DNA from: Siphonodentalium dalli
Taxonomy: Eukaryota; Mollusca; Scaphopoda; Gadilida; Siphonodentaliidae
Direction: 5' to 3'
Length of the DNA: 64,000 bases
Assembly (NCBI GenBank): GCA_032622095.1
Contig: CP136063.1
Coordinates: forward strand, 209,423,934 to 209,487,933
Position 1 is the stretch's first letter. Every line of letters starts with the position of its first letter. The notes beneath the pieces are model-generated. The model did no database searches, was not told the origin of the DNA, and saw only the letters and a program-made list of their open reading frames with translations. The position numbers and the translations under genes were made by a program. Below are positions 54,964 to 64,000 of this stretch, piece after piece.

Positions 54964-57527
54964 ACACCAAATATAAAAAATTATCCCCCTTGGTGTGCTG
55001 TCACCCACACTCAAGTCAGCATAAAATCACATCTGGCAGCTGAATGGTTGATTATGATTGGGGTAAAATTAATGCTAAAACAAGATAAAATCATAGCCAT
55101 CATGGAAATATTATACCTAAATGAATATTGATCCAGAGTGGGTGAAATAATTAACCTGGCATTTAATGGGGGGTATGTTTGAAAATTTGGTGATAATTTT
55201 TTGTGCGGAATTAGGGTAGTATCAAAAGCGGTACATTTAAAAACTGTCAATTGACATTGACCTATTAATTGTTTTTGGGTCATATTGGGTCCGAAGGGTC
55301 ATTCTTCAAAATTGACTATGTTAGAAAGTTCCAGCATTCACATTGAATCGAGCATAGCCCCGGACATTAACACTGTCGCCTATGGAGAATAATTGGCGTA
55401 CTGTAACCTATAGCAATAAATGGTCGTTTTTCAGATCTCTGCCCTGGAACATGTCCCGTGATCATTATCCTCAGAAAACAAATTGGGAGCTTGAAGCACA
55501 CAGATTACTAAGGCACAGGAGCATTAACCCCTCCCATACCATTTCCGCTTCTCGTTGTAAAACCGAAAATCGCCATTTTCGGCCTATGATTATTTTCGAA
55601 AATTTGGTGGGTGCGCCCAATGTGAACCCCAAGTGCTCCCAATTCGAATGGCGAATCGAATGACATATTTTCTGGAAGTGATATCTACAAGCTATCAGAT
55701 CGTCCACATGTATGTACGTCGTCACTGTTTACTTTGCCAAAATGCAGCTTCAATGAAAAAAAATCACATTCAAATCAAGATATTTTTTAGCACATTCAGA
55801 TACGGGTGGTGGCAGAAGAGGGTTAATAAAGTAAGAACACAGACACGTTTCGAATCAAAGTTGTTTATTTTGACGTCGTGTATATAAATGGCCGCAATTT
55901 AATATCGTTTGGGCGGCTTTATTATATGTCCATTGCTCACTATAGGTTATAGTACACCAAATATAAAAAATTATCCCCCTTGGTGTGCTGTCACCCACAC
56001 TCAAGTCAGCATAAAATCACATCTGGCAGCTGAATGGTTGATTATGATTGGGGTAAAATTAATGCTAAAACAAGATAAAATCATAGCCATCATGGAAATA
56101 TTATACCTAAATGAATATTGATCCAGAGTGGGTAAAATAATTAACCTGGCATTTAATGGGGGTATGTTTGAAAAGTTGGTGATAATTGTTTGTGCGGAAT
56201 TAGGGTAGTATCAAAAGCGGTACATTTAAAAACTGTCAATTGACATTGACCTATTAATTTTTTTTGGGTCATATTGGGTCCGAAGGGTCATTCTTCAAAA
56301 TTGACTATGTTAGAAAGTTCCAGCATTCACATTGAATCGAGCATAGCACCGGACATTAACACTGTCGATCGCCTATGGAGAATAATTGGCGTACTGTAAC
56401 CTATAGTAAGAAATGGTCGTTTTTCAGATCTCTGCCCTGGAACATGTCCCGTGATCATTATCCTCAGAAAACAAATTGGGAGCTTGAAGCACACGATACG
56501 ACAGATTACTAAGGCACAGGAGCGTTAACCCCTCCCATACCATTTCCGCTTCTCGTTGTAAAACCGAAAATCGCCATTTTCGGCCTATTGCGGGCCCATG
56601 CATGCCCCTTTAATGAACGTGAGACCACCTTTTGGGGCACCCGACATTCCAGATGAATGCAAAGGCGGATTTATCGGGATTGAGCACGACGTCGGCGTAA
56701 ATCATTGTTTCGTTGTGGACCACACTCTAACACATGATGCAAAATCGGTCCAGTATCTGGTCAAACAAAGTCGAATTGCCCCTTTAAGATGATAGTTTGA
56801 CAAAAAAGGACAACCCTGGAAATTTGCAGAATTGGTTTAACGATCTACCGCGCCCAAATTTCCGCCAATAAATGCATTCTTGTGACGGGCAAATTTGGGT
56901 TTTCTGTCGATTATTTTCGAAAATTTGGTGGGTGCGCCCAATGTGAACCCCAAGTGCTCCCAATTCGAATGGCGAATCGTATGACATATTTTCTGGAAGT
57001 GATATCTACAAGCTATCAGATCGTCCACATGTATGTACGTCGTCACTGTTTACTTTGCCAAAATGCAGCTTCAATGAAAAAAAATCACATTCAAGTCAAG
57101 ATATTTTTTAGCACATTCAGATACGGGTGGTGGCAGAAGAGGGTTAATAAAGTAAGAACACAGACACGTTTCGAATCAAAGTTGTTTATTTTGACGTCGT
57201 GTATATAAATGGCCGCAATTTAATATCGTTTGGGCGACTTTAGTATATGTCCATTGCTCACTATAGGTTATAGTACACCAAATATAAAAAATTACCCCCC
57301 TTGGTGTGCTGTCACCCACACTCAAGTCAGCATAAAATCACATCTGGCAGCTGAATGGTTGATTATGATTGGGATAAAATTAATGCTAAAACAAGAAAAA
57401 ATCAAAGCCATCATGGAAATATTATACCTAAATGAATATTGATCCAGAGTGGGTGAAATAATTAACCTGGCATTTAATGGGGGTATGTTTGAAAATTTGG
57501 TGATGATTTTTTGTGCGGAATTATAGG
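54964..57527. repeat. Tandem duplication of 0.99/1.32-kb units (2.2 copies)
   Basis: Units start at acaccaaatataaaaaatta, at 54964, 55954 and 57275. Units 1 and 2 are almost identical where they align. Unit 2 carries about 330 bp more (about 56588-56915) between gccattttcggcctat and gattattttcgaaaatttgg. Unit 3 stops after about 250 bp, near 57527. A 56-codon frame beginning TPNIKNYPPWCAV and ending EILYLNEY is identical in units 1 and 2 and has two changes in unit 3. A minus-strand frame MTTYIHVDDLIACRYHFQ is also conserved with a different C-terminus in each unit. None is recognised. Confidence 0.9.
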
Positions 57528-57643
57528 GTAGGTTTGAGTCACAATGACCAACTTAGCTTGGTCACTGGGGAGGTACGTGTTTCTGCAATTATTTCCAAGA
57601 TGAACCAGATGATATCATATCCACAATCAGAGACCGAGTTTAA

Positions 57644-58036
57644 CCCTTTACCCAACAGAACGGCCCTGTGCCAATGCATTCTCTTATATATGCGAGTCGA
57701 CCATAGGTCGCCTCGCATATATAAGAGAATGCATTGGCTTAACACATTAAAAATTATAAAATTGTTAAAGAATGTAAGAAAAAATGGTAAAAAGTGTTAA
57801 AAAAAAGATTTTTTTTAGGCCAATGCATTCTCTTATATATGCGAGGCGACCTATGGTCGACTCGCATATATAAGAGAATGCATTGGCACAGGGCATAACT
57901 GTAACTATCACAATGTGGTCAAGGAGCCGGTTCCAATGATATCCATATCTGTATGGTTCTATTGAGACAGACCGAAGATATTTTAGGCTGTTGAAGCTTT
58001 ATTTGGCCGGTTTTGGCCGGTTTGTTGGGTAAAGGG
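57644..58036 (+). mobile_element. piggyBac-type (TTAA) MITE, family D (copy 3, full length)
   Basis: 393 bp, CCCTTTACCCAACA...TGTTGGGTAAAGGG between intact TTAA sites (57640-57643 and 58037-58040). It has the two mirror-image modules based on aatgcattctcttatatatgcgag, and is almost identical to copy 1. This is the best reference for the family. The antisense ORFs inside are palindrome shadows. Confidence 0.95.
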
Positions 58037-58134
58037 TTAAAGCAGGCCAATCGATTAATCTTTCGCAATCAATTCTAAACAAACAAAAACAGATTCCAGT
58101 ACTGGTCTGTTGAGAGGTATAACAGTATATTGTG

Positions 58135-58310
58135 GATAAGTGAGTAGTTTGTGCCCGGGATGGTCGAAAAGATCGAGTGATCTTCTCCTTCATCCCGCGA
58201 TTTGTTGATTTATGTATAGTGCTTTTTATCACCATACCTTGCCTGATGAGGCTGTACAGGGGTGGGGACCACGAGTTTTAATATGGGGCGGGGGGTCCCA
58301 CTATAATTCA
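58135..58310 (-). mobile_element. 3' end of the LINE family seen at 5.5-8.0 kb
   Basis: agtgagtag...gcccgggatggtcgaaaagatcgagtgatcttctcc and later cacgagttttaatatgggg match 5487-5560 and 5680-5700. The match begins at the same base, which defines the family's 3' terminus on the minus strand. It is a short 5'-truncated copy. Confidence 0.6.
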
Positions 58311-58499
58311 CTAGTTGGATGCCACCAGAAGCAGGAGCGTACAGAGGTGCGCTGTAAAGTTGAACGGATTAATTGTGGGAGGTGGGGAGGGGCATCAAAG
58401 CTGTTTAATTTTGATTTTTGTTTTAATTTGATATCATAATTGATGAAATGAAAACCGAAAGTCAATTTTTTACAATGGAGTATTAACATGTTACATAAT

Positions 58500-58625
58500 T
58501 TATTATTATTATTATTATTATTATGTACACGAACATTTTGACAGACCTGTTATAATTATATACATGAAAGTGATGATTCATAACATAGTAGCACAGATTA
58601 TTATTATTATTATTTTTAATTTATC
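58500..58625. repeat. (TTA)n microsatellites
   Basis: TTATTATTA runs at 58500-58524 and 58599-58617. Confidence 0.9.
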
Positions 58626-58941
58626 ATTTTTTGTGTTTTGTTTGTTAGAAAGTTGTAAACTTAAACAAACTGTAACCATATTTTTACAGTAATATACAAT
58701 TATATATATGTTGTTTGTAGTATTCACATTTGATTTATTCTATTGGCTATTCTATTATGTTATATGCATGTTGTTGGAGGCATTCATAGAGTAACCATTT
58801 GGAAGAACTCTGAGGCCCCGATTGTGGCATACATGTAGGTATGTTTAGTTTATTCATTTACGAGATGGCTGTGCTGTCTATATATTTGAATTAGAACATT
58901 TGATCCAAATAGTGTAGCCTTTGGTCCGGCGGGGGTGTAGT

Positions 58942-58945
<4 letters not shown>

Positions 58946-59001
<56 letters not shown>
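58946..59001. repeat. (AT)n microsatellite
   Basis: An uninterrupted dinucleotide run of more than 50 bp. The ORF across it is an artefact. Confidence 0.97.
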
Positions 59002-59004
<3 letters not shown>

Positions 59005-59124
59005 ATTATCTCCCCCACCACAATTGTTCAATTATATAGATCTAAAAAAAAGTGCGATGCATTGGATATTAAACATTTAACAATGGATATCAAACATAGT
59101 TTAAGGCAGTATGGTAAATAGAGT

Positions 59125-59320
59125 TATTCTTCGTGTAAATTAGTCACTATGCCAAAGACCAGAGTTGGTCATAGTGCCTTGTGGAAAGGTATGTTTTAGT
59201 CAAAATGACTTATAACTACTAATGCTTATAACTAACCCTATCGTGTAACTTAATCACTATGACTAAGATCAGAGTTAGTCAAAATGACTTATAACAAATA
59301 TATACAAGTTAAGTCATATT
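59125..59320. repeat. Two-unit repeat of ttagtcactatg motifs
   Basis: cgtgtaaattagtcactatg-ccaaagaccagagttggtca (59134) and cgtgtaacttaatcactatg-actaagatcagagttagtca (59241) are about 107 bp apart. Each is followed by an aatgacttataac block. Confidence 0.7.
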
Positions 59321-59329
59321 GACACGAAT

Positions 59330-60600
59330 TTTTCTATACGTATAATGAAATGATATCTAATTTCGAAATTAACCCTCTGTGCGATACAGCTGCCAATAAA
59401 ATTGGCAATCTCGCGATTTGGGTGCAGTCAATACGCTTCAAAGGAAAACCACACGTTGTTTTCATGACGATTCGGGCAGGAATGTCGTTTTCTGAATTCA
59501 TGGGAGGGGAAAAACCTGCATTTGCAGAGGAATGTACATAACTGCATATAGTCTGGCGATAGTTCCCAATCGACATGCATTTCGGTGCCAACGGGATATC
59601 ATTCGGAAATGAGTTTGCAGAACAGAGGCAGGTGCAACATTCTCGATTCCAATAAAACAAGATAAGAAAGATGTTATGAAATCTAACTTCTATGATGTAC
59701 AGACGTGGCGAATGTTATTGATTAGTCTCGGAACATTTCAAATTAATTCGGCCCAGAAACAAAGAATGCAATATAAAGAAATTGGAAATAATCAACCACG
59801 TGTTCCCTCGGATACGGGACACGTGTTACCCTCGTGTGGCCATGCAGATGTTCATCATGCAAGCCATGGTTCCGAGATAATGGAATAAAGAAACGATGAG
59901 CTATGTCTGAAATTGTCCATCTGCGATATCAATTCCCTGTTCGATCTGTATGCTGTCTATTTCTGTTACTGCATGGAAAAAAGAATGTGGCATGTTTCTT
60001 TGAAAAGAGCCATGTGGTTCCACTGTGAGCTGCGTGCTCATATACGGGAACGTCTTTATTGTTTTCTCTCAGTTTTCGTCTATAGCGAGATAGAGACAAG
60101 CTAGTATATTAAGCGGCTCGTAATCGGTTGAAGACGAGAAATACTTTGTTTTTCACTGCAAAAATTTATACCACAAATTGCGGAAAAATCTCAAACTATC
60201 AGTCTTATTCGGATTTTTCTCCCCAGACCCCTGGACCGATTTAAACCAAATGGGGTGTGCATGGTGACTCGGGGTACCCTGGCGGGTGTTATAACGGCGT
60301 TAGTTTTTTTTTCTCTCAAAATTTTTATTTAAAAAACTTAATTTAAAAAAAAAACATTTCTAATTGTTAAATTAGGCAAGGAGTTCAATCTAGAAACTAG
60401 AATTTAATTTTTAAATATCAAAATGTTCAAAAGATAAAACTGTGCGCGATACGCACACAAGGGCCGAATGCCCTTAACGAACAAAGGGGCGACAGGCTCC
60501 GCCAACGCCGCATGCAGGTTCCCGACGGGAGTCTGCATGCTTCGTGGAATGTATGCAGTTATGTATTTGTGTTCTTATTATTATGTAATGTATACGGCTT
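59330..60600. other. Unassigned stretch
   Basis: Short ORFs (59350-59541, 59676-59888, 59913-60104) are unrecognised. A-rich tract at about 60344-60355. No gene is supported. Confidence 0.5.
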
Positions 60601-60639
60601 ACACGAGCGTTTTCGTGCTAATACATATATCGTAACACA

Positions 60640-60960
60640 ATCTTTAGTGTGCATGGCGACTTGGATTCATCCAAGATATTCATGCACATGTGTAGAAGCC
60701 ATGATTCAAAGTTTGTCAAAATCGGATTACGTTTGTTCACGTTATCGCGCTTACGTTGCGTAATACGTTGACGTTAAGCGTTAGGATCCATTAGACGCCC
60801 GGTATATATCTAAGAAGGCATAGCTCCTGAAAAAAATTAGGACAGGACTTATTTTCGAATTCATCCAATATATTCATGGCTAGAAGCCATGATTCCAATT
60901 TGGTTAAAATCGTATTATGTTTGTTCAAGTTGTCACGCTTATATACGAAATAGACACCCG
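60640..60960. repeat. Diverged tandem duplication
   Basis: ggattcatccaagatattcatg, agaagccatgattcaaagttt, aaaatcggattacgtttgttca and cgcttacg are repeated about 200 bp downstream as gaattcatccaatatattcatg, agaagccatgattccaattt, aaaatcgtattatgtttgttca and cgcttata. Confidence 0.7.
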
Positions 60961-61259
60961 GTAAACAGTTAAGTTATCGAGCTTATATATACGTCACGAT
61001 ACGGACGGAATGCCGGACGGGTGGTAGCCCGTCAGGCAGACACACGCCCATCGTCATTCATAAAACCGAGTTCCTTACACGACCACATTTTCTGATGACC
61101 GCTGTTTGCTTGTGAGATTCAAAATACACGTATAGGTATAAACATTATCTCGTTCACTCATATATATGCGTGAATTTTTGGTCCAGAACTATCTATAACG
61201 ACAGAAAGTGTACACAAGGTGAACTATCATCTGGAAATAATATGGTTGTTTTTTGAACT

Positions 61260-61322
61260 TGATACCTAACATTTCCTATAAGGGAACTACTCGTCAATGA
61301 GAATTTAGTAACGAAAGGGTTA
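61260..61322 (-). repeat. Family C end next to TTAA
   Basis: aacatttcctataagggaac, tactcgtcaatgag and gtaacgaaaggg end directly at TTAA (61320-61323). This suggests that family C has CCCTTTCGTTAC termini and TTAA targets; the other end was not found. Confidence 0.4.
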
Positions 61323-61324
61323 AA

Positions 61325-62325
61325 TTGACTAAATTGAAACAACGAGTTCTTGATTTGCTGACTTTCCCATGATATGTATATACTTCATAGAGCAGAAAAT
61401 AATGCAATAAGATGGCACACAAATTAATCTCCGTCGCATAATTCGATACCAAAAAAAGGGGCGGCCCGATAAACATTTCGGACATGGAACTGAACAGGAA
61501 CCATAATTAAAGTACGGAAAATGAGAATTCACAAATTTATTCGATATGAGCAACGTTAAATTCAAATTCCCACGTGTCAAGCTTCCATGAACAAATGTCC
61601 GTTGGTTAATTCTTGGCGGGGCGAACAGATGTATGAATTTATCAAGGTTTTGGAAGATCGCCATTTGAGCATGTGTCACGGATATTATTAGCGACTGATG
61701 ATCTGATCACCTGCAAAACACGGAACAAATTTCATAATTAAGCGGACAAAGATAACAAAGGTCGAAATTCTTTTTGTCTGGCGATGAAACTGCTGGTATA
61801 AATAATGGTATGATGCAGGTGCAAGAATAATTCCTGGTAAAAATCACAAGGTGTTGGAGGCGTCTGGATGGTTCTTGTTGGTAGCTATAGTGGATGCGAT
61901 TGTTCTTCTGTATAATGAGACGTATGTGGGTTCACAAGTTCCGTGCGCAATGAACCACCTGCGCACACACCGTCGGATCCAAACGCACGTGGCACAGGTG
62001 TCCGGCCTATTTATAACATTGTGTTAAGTGCCATACTCTCCGATTGTCGAGTCAATGAGAACGATGACCATGGCTATTATATTATTTATACGCCATATAT
62101 TGGTAATATGCAGATGGTACTTGTCATGAAAACCGATACTTTTCATTGATTCGTCCTTCGTGTCATTTTGTGACTTTTGTTATCATTACCGATATGTAAT
62201 TCAATTGAAGGCTATTGCGCCCTTTCCGGAAACGCGACCATATGCCGACCGCTGCATTGCATCTCGTTCGTCGATAGCATATCCGTTTCATGGCTGAGCT
62301 GCGTTGGTGCAACATTAAAGATCAC
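61325..62325. other. Unassigned stretch
   Basis: Minus-strand ORFs at 61294-61679 overlap and are unrecognised. No supported gene. Confidence 0.5.
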
Positions 62326-62327
62326 GT

Positions 62328-62455
62328 GTCAGTGCATTGTCTTATATATGCGAGTCTCTCATAGAGAGTCTAGAATATATAAGAGAATGTACTGGCTTAC
62401 ATGTTATAAGGTAAATTTTGTTACGCCAATGCATTCTCTTATATATGCGATGCTC
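62328..62455. repeat. Diverged palindromic modules of family D
   Basis: cagtgcattgtcttatatatgcgag...tatataagagaatgtactgg and then a second half-module ccaatgcattctcttatatatgcga. No piggyBac-type ends are visible. Confidence 0.65.
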
Positions 62456-62499
62456 CCGTTATGGGGCATTATACATTATACATTATATTAATTAGAATA

Positions 62500-63050
62500 T
62501 GGGTGAACGAATACGAGTTACATGTATTCAAATTCCAAGGAGTCACAAGTTATAACTCAAACAGTGGTATAACAAGTATGCATGCTGAATGATTGTTATA
62601 TTGTTAAAGCTGTCCTCAGAAAGATATGGAGGTTTGGCATTACTGATAGACTAGTGACCATGAATCTATGGTTGGTAAAACATGCCAGTCTGAACTTGAA
62701 GGAAATGCTTTGCTTTCAATTTCATATTATGTGTTCAGGTAATGAGCATTACTGAATTTAATTACTCAAATGACTGTGTATTAACTTGTAATATTGACAT
62801 TGCTACCTTGCAGGACAAATTTAAATAAACTGATTAATCGAATATAATGCAATGCGAGGAACTAAATGTATAAGTATAAGTACAACTATTGGAATTTGAG
62901 TCATGAAATTTCCAACTATTGAAAATTATGGTCCTCATTGGGGACTACAATGTTGCACAAAATGACACAATATTGTACGTTGTTATTGTAACATTTCTAA
63001 TTAGAAAAGGGGTATCACTGTCGTAAAAAAAAAAACTCGAATTGATCTCA
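62500..63050. other. Unassigned AT-rich stretch
   Basis: No feature recognised beyond the A tract at 63027-63036. Confidence 0.5.
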
Positions 63051-63109
63051 TAATTGCAGGTGCACAGGTTCTCATGGTACTAAATCTTTTATAAATATCT
63101 GTACCAAGT

Positions 63110-63360
63110 TTTAAAACATTTACTAACAAGAGCATCGCTAGGGCGTGGCATAATACGCCGCGGTAATTCCAACAAAGAACCATAACTCTGGTGAAAATTG
63201 GCGGGCGGAACCCGAATTCGAACTTGACTTGTATGTTGTGCTAGTAAGCCCACATACCAAATTGCATTTCATTCAGTTAAGACTACATAATATATCAAGC
63301 GGAAAACAAAAGCGAACAGAGTCGACGGACGGACCGACGGACGGACGGACGGACACACCA
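63110..63360 (+). repeat. Dispersed repeat with GACGGACGG tail
   Basis: aagagcatcgctagggcgtgg, then acccgaattcgaacttgac, cccacataccaaattgcatttc and a final gacggaccgacggacggacgg run. This layout is familiar from abundant SINE-like repeats of marine invertebrates. The identification is by general resemblance only. Confidence 0.45.
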
Positions 63361-63399
63361 ACATTTGGGAGTTATGTGTTTAACTATGAGATTATATTG

Positions 63400-64000
63400 T
63401 CAGTAATGTTATGACTTATGAGATCTAAAATTTGATACTTATGGGCAATGATATAAAATTGCAAGATTTACATTTACTGGACCATATATACCACACCTGT
63501 TTGTGATATATCCATATTTGTAATACGACCCTGCCTAACTATATGCTTAAAAGCCATATGTCCTGATTGGCCAGTGGCCCGAGTTACCATGGCTATCTCG
63601 TTCGAGTTTTGTGGTACAATTCTGCTTTTTCCAATTGTACCACGAAAACAATCGGTTTATTCAGATCGCCGCACGCGACTTTTCCCGTCGTTTCTAACTC
63701 CGCGCAAACGGGACATCAACGGAGTACACCCGCACCCGTAACCCTTTGAATTTTGCTACATCTTGACAATCTTGCGAATTTTCTAGCGATTTGTCGCTTG
63801 AACGCAGTTTGGTTGCCAATGAATATGGTCCAGATGATGTTATGGTATATTGATATATGTTATATACGACCAAAGAAAGTTACTTAATAAGTATATTAAA
63901 TGACAAAATAAATCGGTAAAATTGTATTTTCCATGGGGCCGGGCTGTGCATTCGTCGATTCGAATCTCGATCATATTCGATATTTCGGAATCAAGTTGAA
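63400..64000. other. Unassigned stretch
   Basis: A small inverted pair (gtggtacaattctgctttttcc/aattgtaccac, 63612-63644) forms a hairpin. Otherwise no feature is recognised. Confidence 0.5.

Noticed and set aside
57513-57800. ORF spanning the end of the third 1.3-kb unit and the family D MITE
   Set aside because: It crosses a repeat junction and part of a palindrome. The same peptide CILLYMRVDHRSPRIYKRMH appears at every family D module, so it is not a gene.
58241-58260. CTGATGAG resembling a hammerhead ribozyme core
   Set aside because: No GAAA/cleavage-site partner lies at workable distance. Other ctgatga sites (31792, 34577, 61695) also lack the second core strand and stem II.

Overview
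This window looks like repeat-saturated nuclear DNA from a eukaryote, most likely an aquatic invertebrate animal. It is AT-rich, has no operons or dense ORFs, and carries microsatellites, LINE fragments and many short palindromic DNA transposons (MITEs). The species cannot be read from the sequence. The style (frequent acatgta/catgtat motifs, GATTGATT LINE tails, GACGGACGG-tailed repeats) resembles molluscs, brachiopods and similar marine invertebrates, but that is an inference. No complete, intact protein-coding gene was found; most long ORFs lie in repeats or are antisense shadows of them. Layout: 0-0.7 kb holds a possible 3'-terminal exon with a poly(A) signal. 1-4.7 kb is a stack of palindromic MITEs, including one Tc1/mariner-type MITE nested inside another element. 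5.4-8.2 kb is a decayed Jockey/CR1-like LINE on the minus strand, apparently inserted into a minisatellite; its RT carries two frameshifts. 9.6-12.5 kb has LINE tails, a 29-bp minisatellite foldback and dispersed repeats. 15.565-19.404 kb is a 3.84-kb DNA-transposon-like unit with inverted ends and an 8-bp target duplication, filled with nested repeats. 19.4-20.2 kb has two further palindromes. 22.7-25.6 kb has a TIR repeat and a roughly 200-bp tandem family invaded by two LINE tails. 27.5-33.9 kb contains several TTAA-flanked (piggyBac/Kolobok-like) MITEs and a large inverted repeat enclosing a possible integrin-alpha exon (30.5-30.8 kb). 37.3-41.3 kb has nested inverted repeats and a 48-bp satellite. 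46.1-48.7 kb is a tandem array of about 620-bp units. 50.1 and 52.2 kb hold TTATG-ended foldback elements, the second a GC-rich multi-hairpin. 54.96-57.5 kb is a tandem of 1-1.3-kb units. 57.6-58.3 kb holds another piggyBac-type MITE and a LINE 3' end. The last 5 kb is mostly unassigned AT-rich DNA with diverged repeats. Functionally the window is an intergenic or intronic transposon graveyard. Its notable content is the structure of non-autonomous elements: shared target-site rules, nested insertions that order events in time, and very long hairpins that could fold as DNA or as double-stranded RNA. The exon candidates (151-205, 30.5-30.8, 33.9-34.1, 36.3-36.5 kb) are weak and depend on homology and transcript searches that could not be run here. 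Homology between repeat copies was judged by eye, so boundaries marked as approximate may move by tens of bases.
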